Below are positions 1 through 9,046 of a stretch of 64,000 nucleotides of DNA, piece after piece. Position 1 is the first letter of the stretch; each line of letters begins with the position of its first letter. A program made the translations under genes and the position numbers. This DNA is from an uncultured Pseudomonadota bacterium (GTDB lineage Bacteria; Myxococcota_A; UBA796; SXON01). Location: positions 62,001 to 126,000 of the forward strand of contig CAIUMM010000026.1 of assembly GCA_903900265.1 (NCBI GenBank), read 5' to 3'. Under the pieces are notes generated by a model. That model saw only the letters and a list, made by a program, of their open reading frames with translations. It searched no databases and was not told the DNA's origin.

Positions 1-1615
1 AAACGCCGCCGACAAAGTCGATGCCGGGGACGATGCGGATGTGCGGGTTGGGCGTCCAGGGAAGCTCAGCGCGCACCTCGCCCAGCCATTGCGACTGGAT
101 CAGCCGCCAGGAGTCGCCCACGATGAGGCTCGCGTAGTCCCGCCCGAACGACGGGACAAACCGCAGGGACAGATGCTCGTTGAACGGGTGCTCCCACTTG
201 ATGAGCAGGCGGTGGGTGGAGTACGTCGTGCCGAAGCTGCCCTGCGTGTCCTGATCGGTGCCTTGCGCGGTGCCCTCGGGGCTCTGCGCCTGCAGCACAT
301 CCTCGAAGCCGAAGAGCAATACGCTGAAGGTGTCTCGATGTCCCAGCAGCTCGTATTTGGCTTGGTAGTCGTACCAGCGGGGCGCGATGGTGAAGCCGTT
401 GTTCCCGGTGAGGTCGAGGATCGGCGGTAGCAGCGCATCGATGTACGAGCGGCGACCGGCGAGGCCGATGGCGTGCTGCTTCTTCTTGCCGAAGCGGCCC
501 ATGATCATCGCGCCCGTGTCCAAGGCGTCGGTGTTCCAGGTGACCTTGTTGCGGTCAGGCCACTTCTGCACCGTGGTGACGTCGACGACCCCGCCCATGC
601 CTCGCCCATACTGCACGCCGAATCCGCCGGGCAAGTAGTCCACGGCGCTGACGAGGTCGGGGTTGATGACCGACTCAAAGCCCCCGAGGTGGTAGATGTA
701 AGGGATGCGGATGCCGTCGACGTAGACACCCGAATCTTCCGGGTTTGAACCGCGAATGATCAGCAGGCCGGTGCCGAACGGCGCCCGCGCCGCACCGGGG
801 AGGCTCTGTACGACTCGGATCGGGTCTCCGAAGGTGCCGGGGATGCGCTTGACGGTCTCCATCGAGATCGTGCGCTGCGTGACCTCGTTTTTATCCTTGT
901 CGTAATAGGCATAGAGCGCGTCTTCGGTCTGCACCGTGCGCATCCACAAGCGCACGTCCAGCGCCTGACCGGCGACGAGGCTGATCTCCTGCGTCACGCT
1001 GCCCAGCGAAGGGTCGGCGGCGCGCAGCGTCCAGGTGCCGTCGGGGACGCCGCGGAGGGAGAACGCGCCGAGTTCGTCGGTCTCGGTGGTGTAGGTCTTG
1101 CCGTTGGACACGGCCTCCGGCACGTCCACAACGACCGGCACATGAGCGAGCAGGCGGCGGGAGCCCATCTCGCGGAGCACGCCGGTGACGTTGACCGGCG
1201 CTTCGGCCGGAGCTACCTCTGCGGTGGGTGCCGGTGCCTTGAATACAAATCCATAGTCAAACTGGATGATCACCGGAACGGGGCCGGTTGCATCCTCTGC
1301 GGGGCGGAACACGAACTGCCGGGCGGCGGTGACCGCGGCCTCATCGAAGCCGTACCCGACCGGGCTCTCGACGGTGACGTTGGTGACGGTGCCGGTCGCG
1401 TCGATCTCGATGTCGAGGATGACGTGCGCTTCGACGCCAGCAGCCTGAGCTTCGGCCGGGTAGGGCGCGTCGACGAAGTTGACTAGCTCGGGGTTTCGGG
1501 TGAGCGGCGGAGGCTCTTCCGGTGCGGGAGCGGTAGCCGACGCCGCAGGATCGGCTGGCGGGCCGTCGCCGGCCCATGCGGACGTAGCGAGCAGGGCGAG
1601 GAGGGTAGGGATCAT
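1..1615 (-). CDS. TonB-dependent outer-membrane receptor with N-terminal TonB-like domain (3' end outside window)
   Basis: The minus frame is open from ATG 1615 to the window edge, about 538 residues, so the C-terminal barrel is missing. Order seen: signal peptide (residues 1-16, MIPTLLALLATSAWAG); Pro-rich linker; a TonB C-terminal-like domain (about 40-125, ending VGYGFDEAAVTAARQF...); a carboxypeptidase-regulatory-like beta-sandwich (about 135-220); a plug domain (about 235-350, with IIRGSNPEDSGVYVDGIRIP and GVQYGRGMGGVVDV); then the first barrel strands. The start overlaps the tonB stop by 4 bases, so it is the last gene of exbB-exbD-tonB and probably the receptor energised by that complex. 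The substrate cannot be read from sequence. The fused TonB-like domain is the odd feature. Family assignment is secure; the roles of the two N-terminal domains are inferred. Confidence 0.9.
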   Translation of the reverse strand, partial: MIPTLLALLATSAWAGDGPPADPAASATAPAPEEPPPLTRNPELVNFVDAPYPAEAQAAGVEAHVILDIEIDATGTVTNVTVESPVGYGFDEAAVTAARQFVFRPAEDATGPVPVIIQFDYGFVFKAPAPTAEVAPAEAPVNVTGVLREMGSRRLLAHVPVVVDVPEAVSNGKTYTTETDELGAFSLRGVPDGTWTLRAADPSLGSVTQEISLVAGQALDVRLWMRTVQTEDALYAYYDKDKNEVTQRTISMETVKRIPGTFGDPIRVVQSLPGAARAPFGTGLLIIRGSNPEDSGVYVDGIRIPYIYHLGGFESVINPDLVSAVDYLPGGFGVQYGRGMGGVVDVTTVQKWPDRNKVTWNTDALDTGAMIMGRFGKKKQHAIGLAGRRSYIDALLPPILDLTGNNGFTIAPRWYDYQAKYELLGHRDTFSVLLFGFEDVLQAQSPEGTAQGTDQDTQGSFGTTYSTHRLLIKWEHPFNEHLSLRFVPSFGRDYASLIVGDSWRLIQSQWLGEVRAELPWTPNPHIRIVPGIDFVGGV

Positions 1616-2340
1616 GGGTTCTGCACCACGACGCAGGTTTGTGGCATTCCGGTGATCGCGACGGCGACGCCGTCCTGCATCGCCGGCTTCCAGGTTGAGC
1701 GCTTCCAAGCAGCGACGCAGGCTTCTTCGATGCCGTATCCGAGCGGGGCCGAGACGACCTTCACGCTGCTGACCTGGCCGGCTGCGTCGATGTCGAGGCG
1801 CACCTGCACCGTGCCTTCAATGTTCGCTTTGCGGGCTTCGTCGGGCGCTTCAAACACCGGGCGGAAGTTCATCTTGGGGCGTGTGGTGACCGCAGCCCAC
1901 GCCCTGGGCGCGCGCGCTTCATCGAGGCTGAGCCCCGCCCCTTGAGCGGCGACTTGCGTGGTGTTCCCGGCGCGAACCGAGAGCCCGGTCGTGGCGGTCG
2001 CGGAGAAGCTGTTGGCGCTCAAACCCTGCACGATGCGCCTCGGCGGCGGGGCTGCGGCGACCTCTGGCGGCGGTGGCGCGGGCGTAGGCGGGATGTCCTT
2101 GAACGCGACGGGCTTTGGCGCGGGCTTCGGTTTGGGCGGCTCCGGTTTGGGCGGCTCCGGTGGCGGCGCTTTTGGCTGCACGGCCACCTGTACCCATTCG
2201 GCCGCGCGTTTGGCTGGCTCGGGGTTGACCGCGAAAAACAATGCCAGCACCACGTGGAACCCGATGGACACCACGCCCGCGGTCGTCCGCAGCGCACGAT
2301 GCCAAGGGGGCGCCGTGTGGAACGGAGAGATCGAGCTCAA
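1612..2340 (-). CDS. tonB: TonB energy transducer
   Basis: 242 residues. A short cytoplasmic N-terminus is followed by one membrane helix (about 20-38, VVSIGFHVVLALFFAV), a Pro/Lys/Glu-rich spacer (about 52-95, repeats of PPEPPKPEPPKP) and a TonB C-terminal domain (about 155-240) with the usual YxxEEACVAAWKRSTWKP-like core. The start is TTG, sharing TTGA with the exbD stop; the stop shares ATGA with the receptor start. It should span the periplasm and pass proton-motive energy from ExbB/ExbD to the outer-membrane receptor encoded next. The fold assignment is clear from the domain order. Confidence 0.92.
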   Translation of the reverse strand: MSSISPFHTAPPWHRALRTTAGVVSIGFHVVLALFFAVNPEPAKRAAEWVQVAVQPKAPPPEPPKPEPPKPKPAPKPVAFKDIPPTPAPPPPEVAAAPPPRRIVQGLSANSFSATATTGLSVRAGNTTQVAAQGAGLSLDEARAPRAWAAVTTRPKMNFRPVFEAPDEARKANIEGTVQVRLDIDAAGQVSSVKVVSAPLGYGIEEACVAAWKRSTWKPAMQDGVAVAITGMPQTCVVVQNP

Positions 2341-2792
2341 GGGCTGGCCGCCGGGACAGGCGCGGTCGTTTCGGTGCCGCCGTCGGTCGGATCGATGTTG
2401 ATCGCGAACTTGGTGACGCCGATGAACTTCACGATGTCGATGACATGGGTGACGTCGCCGTGGCGCGCCTCTTTGTCTCCCGAGATCAGGCAGACGACGT
2501 TCTTGTCCTTTGCGAATTCCGCCGCGACGCGCGCGCGCAGCGCTTCCTCGGTGATCTCTTCTCCGTCGAGCAGGAGGCGGCCGTCTGCCGCGACGCTGAT
2601 TCCGAGCGAGGTGGGCTCGATGTTCTCGCCGGTCGCTGCGTCGGGCAGGTCGATCTTGATGGCGGGCTTCACCATGTACGTCGCGGTCACCATGAAGATG
2701 ATGAGCACGACGAGGATGATGTCGACCAGCGGGACGATGTTGATCTCAGTCAGCGGCTCGTCGCCTCCGCCCCGCAGCTTTCCGCCAGCCAT
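2337..2792 (-). CDS. exbD: ExbD/TolR biopolymer transport protein
   Basis: 151 residues: a short N-terminus, one transmembrane helix beginning VPLVDIILVVLIIFMV, and a periplasmic ExbD/TolR domain. The Asp in VPLVD is the conserved proton-path residue of the family. It starts directly after the exbB stop (TAAATG) and overlaps tonB by 4 bases. With a TonB gene and a receptor immediately downstream, ExbD is more likely than TolR or an AglS-type gliding subunit, though these paralogues are hard to separate by sequence alone. Confidence 0.9.
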   Translation of the reverse strand: MAGGKLRGGGDEPLTEINIVPLVDIILVVLIIFMVTATYMVKPAIKIDLPDAATGENIEPTSLGISVAADGRLLLDGEEITEEALRARVAAEFAKDKNVVCLISGDKEARHGDVTHVIDIVKFIGVTKFAINIDPTDGGTETTAPVPAASP

Positions 2793-3446
2793 TTAGCGGC
2801 CTCCGCCGTTGGCTTTGAGCCGAGCGAGCACCAGCTGCCCCATGCTCTCTGTGCGGGAGCAGATGGTCTTGACCTGATTCTGCAGCAGGTTGTAGAGCAC
2901 CACCGCCGGGATCGCGACCGCGAGGCCCATGGCGGTGGACACGAGCGCCTCGGAGATGCCGGCCATGACCACGCCGGCGTTGTCTCCCCCGGCGCCGCCG
3001 GTGGTCAGCGCGAGGTCGTGGAAGGCCTTGATGATGCCGAGCACCGTGCCGAACAATCCCACAAAGGGAACGTTGGAGGCTACGGTTCCGACGATGAGGA
3101 TGCCCCGCTCCAAACGGGCGCGCTCGAACTGCAAGGTGCCCGACATGGCGTCCTCTACGCCTTCTGAGTGACCGGCGCGCTCTTCCAGCGCGAGGCCCGC
3201 GAGCAGTACGCGGGGTTCAAGGCCCTTCATGGACTTCAGGGAGGCTTCGAGCGCCGCACGGTCCCCTCCGGAAAGAAAGGCGCCCAAAGCGGCTTCGAAA
3301 GGACCGCGGGGGGCCTGATTCAGCATGAAGTAGATCCCGCGCTCAATCGCCACGGCGACGCACGCCACAGACAGCCCTACCATCAGCCACAGCACCCAAC
3401 CTGCGCCCAAAAGCGCGAACTGCGACATCTTCTGTTCTAGCAACAC
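2793..3446 (-). CDS. exbB: ExbB/TolQ/MotA proton-channel protein
   Basis: 217 residues with three predicted membrane helices: one near the N-terminus (about 10-30) and a pair at about 115-140 and 155-185 ([20 protein letters not shown] and [20 protein letters not shown]). These two blocks are the MotA/TolQ/ExbB signature. It is the first gene of the exbB-exbD-tonB-receptor operon. The start used is GTG 3446, preceded by GAGG at good spacing; ATG 3428 (MSQFALLG) is a possible shorter start. It forms the channel with ExbD in the inner membrane. Confidence 0.9.
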   Translation of the reverse strand: MLLEQKMSQFALLGAGWVLWLMVGLSVACVAVAIERGIYFMLNQAPRGPFEAALGAFLSGGDRAALEASLKSMKGLEPRVLLAGLALEERAGHSEGVEDAMSGTLQFERARLERGILIVGTVASNVPFVGLFGTVLGIIKAFHDLALTTGGAGGDNAGVVMAGISEALVSTAMGLAVAIPAVVLYNLLQNQVKTICSRTESMGQLVLARLKANGGGR

Positions 3447-3511
3447 ATCGGCCTCGGGGTCGGGCAGGGTACTAATTCGTCGGGGCGGCTGCAGACGGGC
3501 TCGGCGCGGGG

Positions 3512-3529
3512 TGCGAAAAGTAATTCGCA
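3512..3529. promoter_or_regulatory. Inverted repeat in the exbB/cysC divergent region
   Basis: TGCGAA-N6-TTCGCA, a perfect 6-base inverted repeat, lies between exbB (leftward from 3446) and cysC (rightward from 3615). A related TAATTCG half-site occurs about 50 bases to the left. It is well placed for an operator acting on either gene, but I do not recognise the regulator. It does not resemble a Fur box. Confidence 0.3.
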
Positions 3530-3614
3530 GTCGGGTGGGAGCGCGCCCAGCCCATGCCCAAACGGCGCGCCCGGGTTAGCGACCTCGCTCCTCGTCCACC
3601 GAATTCGGAGCACC

Positions 3615-4223
3615 ATGACTACCAAGAGCACCAACATCACCTGGCACGGCGCAGACGTCACCCAGGAAGAGCGTCAGAACATCCTCGGCCAAAAGGGCGC
3701 GGTGGTCTGGCTGACCGGCCTCTCTGCGAGCGGCAAGAGCACCATCGCGCGTCGCGCGGAGCAGCTCCTCCTCGAGCGCGGCGTGACCGTCTACGTGTTG
3801 GACGGCGACAACATTCGCTTTGGTCTCAACAAGGATCTCGGCTTTTCGCCTGCCGATCGCACCGAGAACATCCGCCGCATCGGCGAGGTCGCCAAGCTCT
3901 TCGCCGACGCGTGCACCATCACCCTCACGGCGTTCATCTCGCCGTACCGCGCCGACCGCGACCGCGTGCGGGAGATCATGCCCGCCGGAACCTTTGTGGA
4001 GTGCTACGTGAACGCGAGCGTGGAGCTCTGCGAGCAGCGCGACCCGAAGGGCCTTTACAAGAAGGCCCGTGCAGGTCAGATCCCTGAGTTCACCGGCATC
4101 TCGGCTCCGTACGAGGCCCCGGCCGCGGCTGAGCTCGAGCTGGTCACCGGGGATCTTTCGGTGGACCAGGCGGCGATGGCGATCATCGACTACCTCGTCA
4201 AAAACGGCTTCATCAAGGCGTAG
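3615..4223 (+). CDS. cysC: Adenylylsulfate kinase
   Basis: 202 residues, normal length for CysC. It phosphorylates adenosine 5'-phosphosulfate to PAPS using ATP, for assimilation or sulfation. Visible: Walker [10 protein letters not shown] at residues 35-43, the APS-site region [17 protein letters not shown], the FISPYRADR loop with the Ser that is phosphorylated in the family, and the C-terminal [10 protein letters not shown] region. ATG 3615 has GGAG five bases upstream. No cysD/cysN lies nearby. Downstream is an exported HEAT protein, 4 bases after the stop. Confidence 0.96.
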   Translation: MTTKSTNITWHGADVTQEERQNILGQKGAVVWLTGLSASGKSTIARRAEQLLLERGVTVYVLDGDNIRFGLNKDLGFSPADRTENIRRIGEVAKLFADACTITLTAFISPYRADRDRVREIMPAGTFVECYVNASVELCEQRDPKGLYKKARAGQIPEFTGISAPYEAPAAAELELVTGDLSVDQAAMAIIDYLVKNGFIKA

Positions 4224-4227
4224 GCAG

Positions 4228-5385
4228 ATGGCCAGCAGCTCCTTCGACTTTATGCCCGCGCGCGTCCTTCGTGGATGCGTGCGCGGTTGTCTTGTGTTGG
4301 CGCTTGCGGGCGTGCTTCCCGCGCTGGCGGTCGAGGGCAAAGCCTTCGACCCTAACGCGGACGTCTGGAGCCGAGAGGCCTTGGAGGACGGCGCGAAGGC
4401 GGTGAAAACCGGCCCACTCCCGTCCGAGTTTTTGGGCGACACTTCGGGGATGCGCCCCTACACGTCGTCGCATCAGGCCTGGTTCGCGGACGGTTTCCGG
4501 CTGGCAAACTACCAAGCGGTCGTTTTGCAGCCGTGGACCAACGGGATGGGCCGTTACCACGTCACCGGTCAGGAGCTGCTGCGTCGTTCACTCGCAGAGG
4601 CGTTGAGCAGCAAGGTCGGCGCGTGGCGCGGGAAGGTGGTCGCGCCGCCTGGACGCACCGCCGTGGCGGGGGCGGACCTGATGGTGTACGGCAACATCCA
4701 TCAGTTCAAGAACACCGCCAATGACATTGAGTACGTCATCGAGCTTGTCGGCGTAGATAGCGCCGGGATGGCGCAGTTCAAGCTCCAGAATATCGTGGGG
4801 TCTTCGGGGACTGGCGCCGTAGCGGCCGCCGGGGCCGCGGCGTTCGCGAGCAGCGACAACTTGCTCTCGGCGAGCTTGAACGCGGGCCTCGCGATGGCGA
4901 TGGCGATGCCTACGGACCGCGACCAATTTGGATTTTACGACCTTGCTGTAGAGGAGGTCGGGCGTCGCATCCCCACTGCGCTGGTGGCCGCCGACCGTCA
5001 GCTCACGAAGGGTAAAGGCGACGTGCCGCATTCGCCGGCCTCGGCGCTCGCTCCGGCCACGCGCGAGGATGCGCAGCAAGAGCACTTTGGTGGACTGTTA
5101 TCCGAGCAGGTCGCCGCCTATGTCGCCACGGTGGTGAACCCTGCCTCCAACGCGTCCGATCGGGCGGATCGGTTGCGGGACCTCGGCAAGATCGGCGCGT
5201 TGGCGGCGGTTCCGGTCGCGATCGCGATCCTGCAGGACGACGCCGCGGACAACCGGCTTCAGGAGAATGCGGCATGGGCGCTCGGAGAGATCGGGCATCC
5301 GGACGCCTTGCCGGCGCTGGAGAGCGCCAAGGGCGTGGATCGCTTCAACGTGAAGGCCGCGATCATCAAAATTCGCGAGTATTGA
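4228..5385 (+). CDS. Exported HEAT-repeat protein of unknown function
   Basis: 385 residues from ATG 4228 (ATG 4252 is an alternative). An N-terminal signal peptide (CLVLALAGVLPALAVEG) is followed by a mixed alpha/beta domain of about 250 residues with no family I recognise. It contains an Ala/Gly-rich stretch (GTGAVAAAGAAAFASS) that could be a glycine-zipper-type helix. The C-terminal 80 residues contain HEAT/PBS-lyase-type repeats (LRDLGKIGALAAVPVAIAIL and ENAAWALGEIGHPDALPALE). It probably acts in the periplasm as a binding or assembly protein. It sits 4 bases after cysC and 3 bases before the methyltransferase gene. Confidence 0.75.
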   Translation: MASSSFDFMPARVLRGCVRGCLVLALAGVLPALAVEGKAFDPNADVWSREALEDGAKAVKTGPLPSEFLGDTSGMRPYTSSHQAWFADGFRLANYQAVVLQPWTNGMGRYHVTGQELLRRSLAEALSSKVGAWRGKVVAPPGRTAVAGADLMVYGNIHQFKNTANDIEYVIELVGVDSAGMAQFKLQNIVGSSGTGAVAAAGAAAFASSDNLLSASLNAGLAMAMAMPTDRDQFGFYDLAVEEVGRRIPTALVAADRQLTKGKGDVPHSPASALAPATREDAQQEHFGGLLSEQVAAYVATVVNPASNASDRADRLRDLGKIGALAAVPVAIAILQDDAADNRLQENAAWALGEIGHPDALPALESAKGVDRFNVKAAIIKIREY

Positions 5386-5388
5386 CCG

Positions 5389-6087
5389 TTGTCATCGGAT
5401 GATCCGGCAGAGCTGGAGCGGTTCATCCTCTCGCACACCGCATGGTCGCAGGCCCCGCTGGTGCCCGAGATTCGCGTCTTGCTCGCGACCGAGGTCACGC
5501 CGCTCTGGCAGGCGACCGAGACCTTTCTGAAGCTGCACAATATGGAACCCCCGTTCTGGGCATTTGCCTGGCCGGGTGCGCAAGCGTTCGCCCGGTGGAT
5601 GCTGGACGCTCCGGCACGATGGGCGGGCGCGCGGGTGCTGGACCTCGGCGGGGGCGGTGGGCTGGCTTCCATCGCCGCCGCGCGCTGCGGCGCGACCGTC
5701 ACGTTGGTCGAGGTCGATCGTTTGGCGGGCGTGGCTGCGCGGCTCAACGCTGCAGCCAACCGGGTGTCCCTCGACGTGCGAATCGCGGACATCCTCGACG
5801 CGGATCCAACGGAAGCGCTCGCTGGGGTCGACGTCGTCGTCGTCGGGGACTTGTTTTACAGCCGGCCGCTGGCCGAACGGGTCGTGGCCTTTTTACGGGC
5901 GGCCGCGGGGGGGCGGGATGTGTACTTGGCCGATCCGGGCCGAATGTATGTCCCGACCGTGGGCGTCGCGCTTGAGGTGGAGTTCGAGGTTCCGGTTTTG
6001 TTCGATCTCGAAGGACAAAACATGAAGAAGACGCGCATCCTGAAGGTGGGCGCGGATGCCGGCGGCCCGTTATTCCCGTGGCCATGA
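5389..6087 (+). CDS. SAM-dependent methyltransferase resembling ETF-beta lysine methyltransferase
   Basis: 232 residues from TTG 5389, three bases after the previous stop. Class I methyltransferase: an N-terminal PPFWAFAWPGAQAFARWML block, SAM motif I VLDLGGGGGLASIAAA (about 83-98), acidic loop VEVDRLAG, and motif IV-like VVVGDLFYSRPLA. The PFWAFAWPG and GDLFY blocks are typical of bacterial relatives of ETFBKMT/METTL20, which methylate lysines on electron-transfer flavoprotein beta. L11 methyltransferase (PrmA) is a more distant alternative. The family is well supported; the substrate is an inference. The stop overlaps the following lipoprotein (ATGA). Confidence 0.82.
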   Translation: MSSDDPAELERFILSHTAWSQAPLVPEIRVLLATEVTPLWQATETFLKLHNMEPPFWAFAWPGAQAFARWMLDAPARWAGARVLDLGGGGGLASIAAARCGATVTLVEVDRLAGVAARLNAAANRVSLDVRIADILDADPTEALAGVDVVVVGDLFYSRPLAERVVAFLRAAAGGRDVYLADPGRMYVPTVGVALEVEFEVPVLFDLEGQNMKKTRILKVGADAGGPLFPWP

Positions 6088-6416
6088 TCTGCAGAAGCTC
6101 GCTGCTCGCCGCCGCTCGCGGGTGCGGTGCGTTTTTCTCCTTGTCCATCCTCGGTGGTTGCTGGCTATCGGCTCTGGAAAAAGAGCCGGTCGATGCGCGT
6201 GACTGCGCGACGCGCTCCGCGTTTTATCGGGACGGCGATGGCGACGGGGTGGGGGATGAGCTGGACGTAGTGCTCGGTTGCGCAGCGCCGGACGGGTATG
6301 TGGACATCGCCGGTGACTGCGATGATCAGGATGCCAGTCGTAGCGCCGACTGTGGCGATACCGGCACGGATACAGGCGCGGACACCGCTCCCGCTGCCCC
6401 AGAGCCGCCGAAGTGA
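6084..6416 (+). CDS. Small lipoprotein with MopE-type metal-binding motif
   Basis: 110 residues from ATG 6084, which shares ATGA with the methyltransferase stop (ATG 6078 is also in frame). A lipoprotein signal ends at SILGGC. The mature part has one Asp/Gly-rich repeat (FYRDGDGDGVGD ... DGYVDIAGDCDDQDAS), the calcium/metal-binding motif found in MopE-like surface proteins of Myxococcota. It is followed by a Thr/Asp linker tail (DTGTDTGADT). Probably outer-membrane anchored; function unknown. It overlaps plsB (GTG inside its stop). Confidence 0.75.
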   Translation: MICRSSLLAAARGCGAFFSLSILGGCWLSALEKEPVDARDCATRSAFYRDGDGDGVGDELDVVLGCAAPDGYVDIAGDCDDQDASRSADCGDTGTDTGADTAPAAPEPPK

Positions 6417-9046
6417 ACGAGGGGCCCGTTGCTGATCCTGCGCTTCCTGCGCCTGTGGACCGGAGTGGTCCGTCGGCGATGCTCGAAGAGTTTGGTCCGC
6501 TTTGGTATCTCTCCGGCTTCGCGTTCTTTTTTCGACGCATGCGCATGGACGACCACAGCGCGGAGCGGGTGCGCGCAGCGATGCTGCGCGGTCCGGTCGT
6601 GTTTGCGCTTCACACCGAGTCCCGCACCGACTGGCTGGCGCTGAATCGCGTATTGCTGGATCGTGGCCTCCCTCTCGCGGTTTGCGCCAACGGGGTGACG
6701 GCCACTCCGTTCATGCCGCTGGGTCAGATGTGGCGCACGTTGACGGGCCCGAAGGTGCCGGATCCCGTCGCGAGCGGGCAGACGCTCACGGCGATTCTCG
6801 CCAGCCAACCGGTGTGCGTTTTCCTCGCGCCGCGGCGTGACCTGCGGGATGTGGCGATGTTGCTCGATCCTTCGTCGGGGCGCCCGCGCGAGGACACCGA
6901 TCCAGTGCGGGTGCTCTGGGAGGCGCAGAGTCGCACCGAGAAGCCGGTGCAGATCCTGCCGGTGGTCGTCATCTGGGATCGCGCGCCGGAGCCTGCGCGC
7001 ACCGAGGTGGGGCGCTTCCTGCTGGGCACCGAAGATCGTCCTGGTGCTTTCGGGAAGATTCGGGCGCTCGCCCGGTCCCAAGGCGGCGCGATCGTGCAGG
7101 TCGGCGAGCCGGTGGTGTTGGCCGAGCAGGTCAAGGCGTTTGCCGGCGAGCCCGCGGCTCGTCGGGATCGCGCGTTGCGATTGGTTCTCCGTCGGTATTT
7201 GTACCGCGAATCCCAGGTAGTCAAAGGTCCACGTTCCCGCCCGCGGGGTTGGGTACGCAAGCAGGTGCTGGAGAGCCGCGAGGTGCGGGACCTGATGCGC
7301 AAAGAAGTCGCAGCGACAGGCAAGTCCGAGGAGCGTGTCCGCAGGCAGATCGTACGCACCTTCGACCACATCGCCGCGCAGTTCAGCTACCCCTTCGTGC
7401 GCGTGGGCGCGTTCATCACGCGGCAGATCTGGAATCGTATCTACTCGGGCGTGGACGTTCGCGACGAAGACATCGAACGTATCCGCGCCGCGCTTCGAGT
7501 TGGCACGCCGGTGCTCGCTCCATGTCATCGCTCTCACCTCGATTATTTGCTGATCAGCTCCTTGCTGCATGATCGGGACGTGGTGATCCCGCACATCGTC
7601 GCCGGCGAGAACCTCTCGTTTTGGCCGTTAGGCGCGGTGTTCCGCAGGATGGGAGCCTTCTTCATCAAGCGGAGCTTCTCGGGTGACCGCGTGTTTCCGA
7701 TCGTGTTCGGGCGCTACCTTCGCGAGCTCGTGCGTATGCAGGTCCCGCTTGAGTTCTTCATCGAAGGCGGGCGCTCCCGAACGGGCAAGCTGCTTCCTCC
7801 CAAGTTGGGCGTACTCTCCATGGTGTTCGAGGCCGCGGACGACCTGCGCGCCGACCATGAGGTCACGATCCTGCCCATCTACATCGGCTACGAGCAGATC
7901 GCAGAAGAGCGCGTATATGCTCGTGAGTTGGCTGGAGCGGGCAAGGAGAAAGAAAACGTCCAGCAGGTCGTGAAAGCCACCGGCGTGTTGTTGCAGCGCT
8001 ACGGAAAAGTGTACTTGCGGGTCGGAGAACCGCTGACCTTGAGGGACGCCTTGGCGGGCCAGAGCTGGGTGGATCGGTCGAACGTTCAGCGGCAGGAGCT
8101 GCTGGAGCGCACCGCGGAGACGATGCTACACCGCATCAACGCGGAGGCGTTGGCGCTGCCGACGGCGATCGTGGCCGTCGCGCTGTTGGCGCATCCGCGC
8201 GCGGGGGTGCGTCACGCCGAGCTCGTCGCGCGGGTCTCGCGGATCCGGCAGTTCCTCATCGTGGCTGGGCTGCGCGAGGGCGGCGGGGTCGACCACGTGG
8301 AGGCGATCATCGAAGAGGCCGTGGCGCGCTTCACCAGCGGGCGATTGCTGGTGCGGCTCGACGCCGAGCGAGACCGCGTCTACCGCATTGTCCCGGAGCG
8401 TCGGGCCACGCTCGAGTACTACAAGAACACGGTTTTGCACGCCTTCGTGCCGGCGGCCTATGTGGCCAGCGCGATCCGAGCGCTGGGCGCCGACGTGGTG
8501 GATCGCCCCAAGGTTCAAGCTCTTTTTCGCCAACAAGAGTTTCTGCTCCGGCATGAGTTTGTGCTCGATCCGGCGTTGGACACCGACGCGCTTGAGGCCT
8601 TGGGCGTACGGGCGCTGTGCGCCTATGGCGCGTTGTCTGCCGATGGAACGACGGTGTTGGACCGCGCGCGGGTCGGCGAGATCGCCAACTTGACGGCGAA
8701 CTTCCTCGAGTCCTACCTGCTGGTCTTGCGCGCTGCGGAGCGCGCCGAGCGCGCCACCACGCCGATGGATCTCAAATCGCTGGCGAAGGACGCGATGGGC
8801 TTCGGCAAGGTGCTGCTCGCTGTGGATGAGATCTACCGGCCCGAAGCGTTGTCGACGCAAAACCTCGACAATGCGGTGCGCGCGTTCAAGGAAGAAGGGG
8901 TGCTCTGCGCCGTCGACGGCGGCCTGCGCATCGCCCGCGGCCCGTTCGATACGTGGGTCTCCACCTTGCACAGCCTGCTCTTGGTGCCCGCGCGCGATGG
9001 GGAGCCTGCGAGCGGGAGCAGCGCGACCTCGCGAGGAGCCGGATGA
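6413..9046 (+). CDS. plsB: Glycerol-3-phosphate 1-O-acyltransferase
   Basis: 877 residues, somewhat longer than E. coli PlsB (about 807). It makes 1-acyl-glycerol-3-phosphate at the inner membrane, the first step of phospholipid synthesis. All four acyltransferase blocks are visible: block I HRSHLD with H372 and D377 (the HX4D catalytic pair); block II GAFFIKRSFSGD; block III FIEGGRSRTGKLLPPKLG, which binds phosphate; block IV ILPIYIGYEQIAEERVY. The GTG start at 6413 overlaps the previous stop, and the next gene starts in its stop (ATGA). The N-terminal 370 residues match the PlsB-type helical region rather than PlsC. Confidence 0.95.
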   Translation: MNEGPVADPALPAPVDRSGPSAMLEEFGPLWYLSGFAFFFRRMRMDDHSAERVRAAMLRGPVVFALHTESRTDWLALNRVLLDRGLPLAVCANGVTATPFMPLGQMWRTLTGPKVPDPVASGQTLTAILASQPVCVFLAPRRDLRDVAMLLDPSSGRPREDTDPVRVLWEAQSRTEKPVQILPVVVIWDRAPEPARTEVGRFLLGTEDRPGAFGKIRALARSQGGAIVQVGEPVVLAEQVKAFAGEPAARRDRALRLVLRRYLYRESQVVKGPRSRPRGWVRKQVLESREVRDLMRKEVAATGKSEERVRRQIVRTFDHIAAQFSYPFVRVGAFITRQIWNRIYSGVDVRDEDIERIRAALRVGTPVLAPCHRSHLDYLLISSLLHDRDVVIPHIVAGENLSFWPLGAVFRRMGAFFIKRSFSGDRVFPIVFGRYLRELVRMQVPLEFFIEGGRSRTGKLLPPKLGVLSMVFEAADDLRADHEVTILPIYIGYEQIAEERVYARELAGAGKEKENVQQVVKATGVLLQRYGKVYLRVGEPLTLRDALAGQSWVDRSNVQRQELLERTAETMLHRINAEALALPTAIVAVALLAHPRAGVRHAELVARVSRIRQFLIVAGLREGGGVDHVEAIIEEAVARFTSGRLLVRLDAERDRVYRIVPERRATLEYYKNTVLHAFVPAAYVASAIRALGADVVDRPKVQALFRQQEFLLRHEFVLDPALDTDALEALGVRALCAYGALSADGTTVLDRARVGEIANLTANFLESYLLVLRAAERAERATTPMDLKSLAKDAMGFGKVLLAVDEIYRPEALSTQNLDNAVRAFKEEGVLCAVDGGLRIARGPFDTWVSTLHSLLLVPARDGEPASGSSATSRGAG

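Noticed and set aside
1942-3167. Long plus-strand open frames opposite tonB-exbD-exbB
   Set aside because: Shadows of a well-supported operon; no recognisable protein features.
3512-3529. Fur box upstream of the TonB operon
   Set aside because: The palindrome TGCGAA-N6-TTCGCA does not match the AT-rich GATAAT-type Fur consensus.
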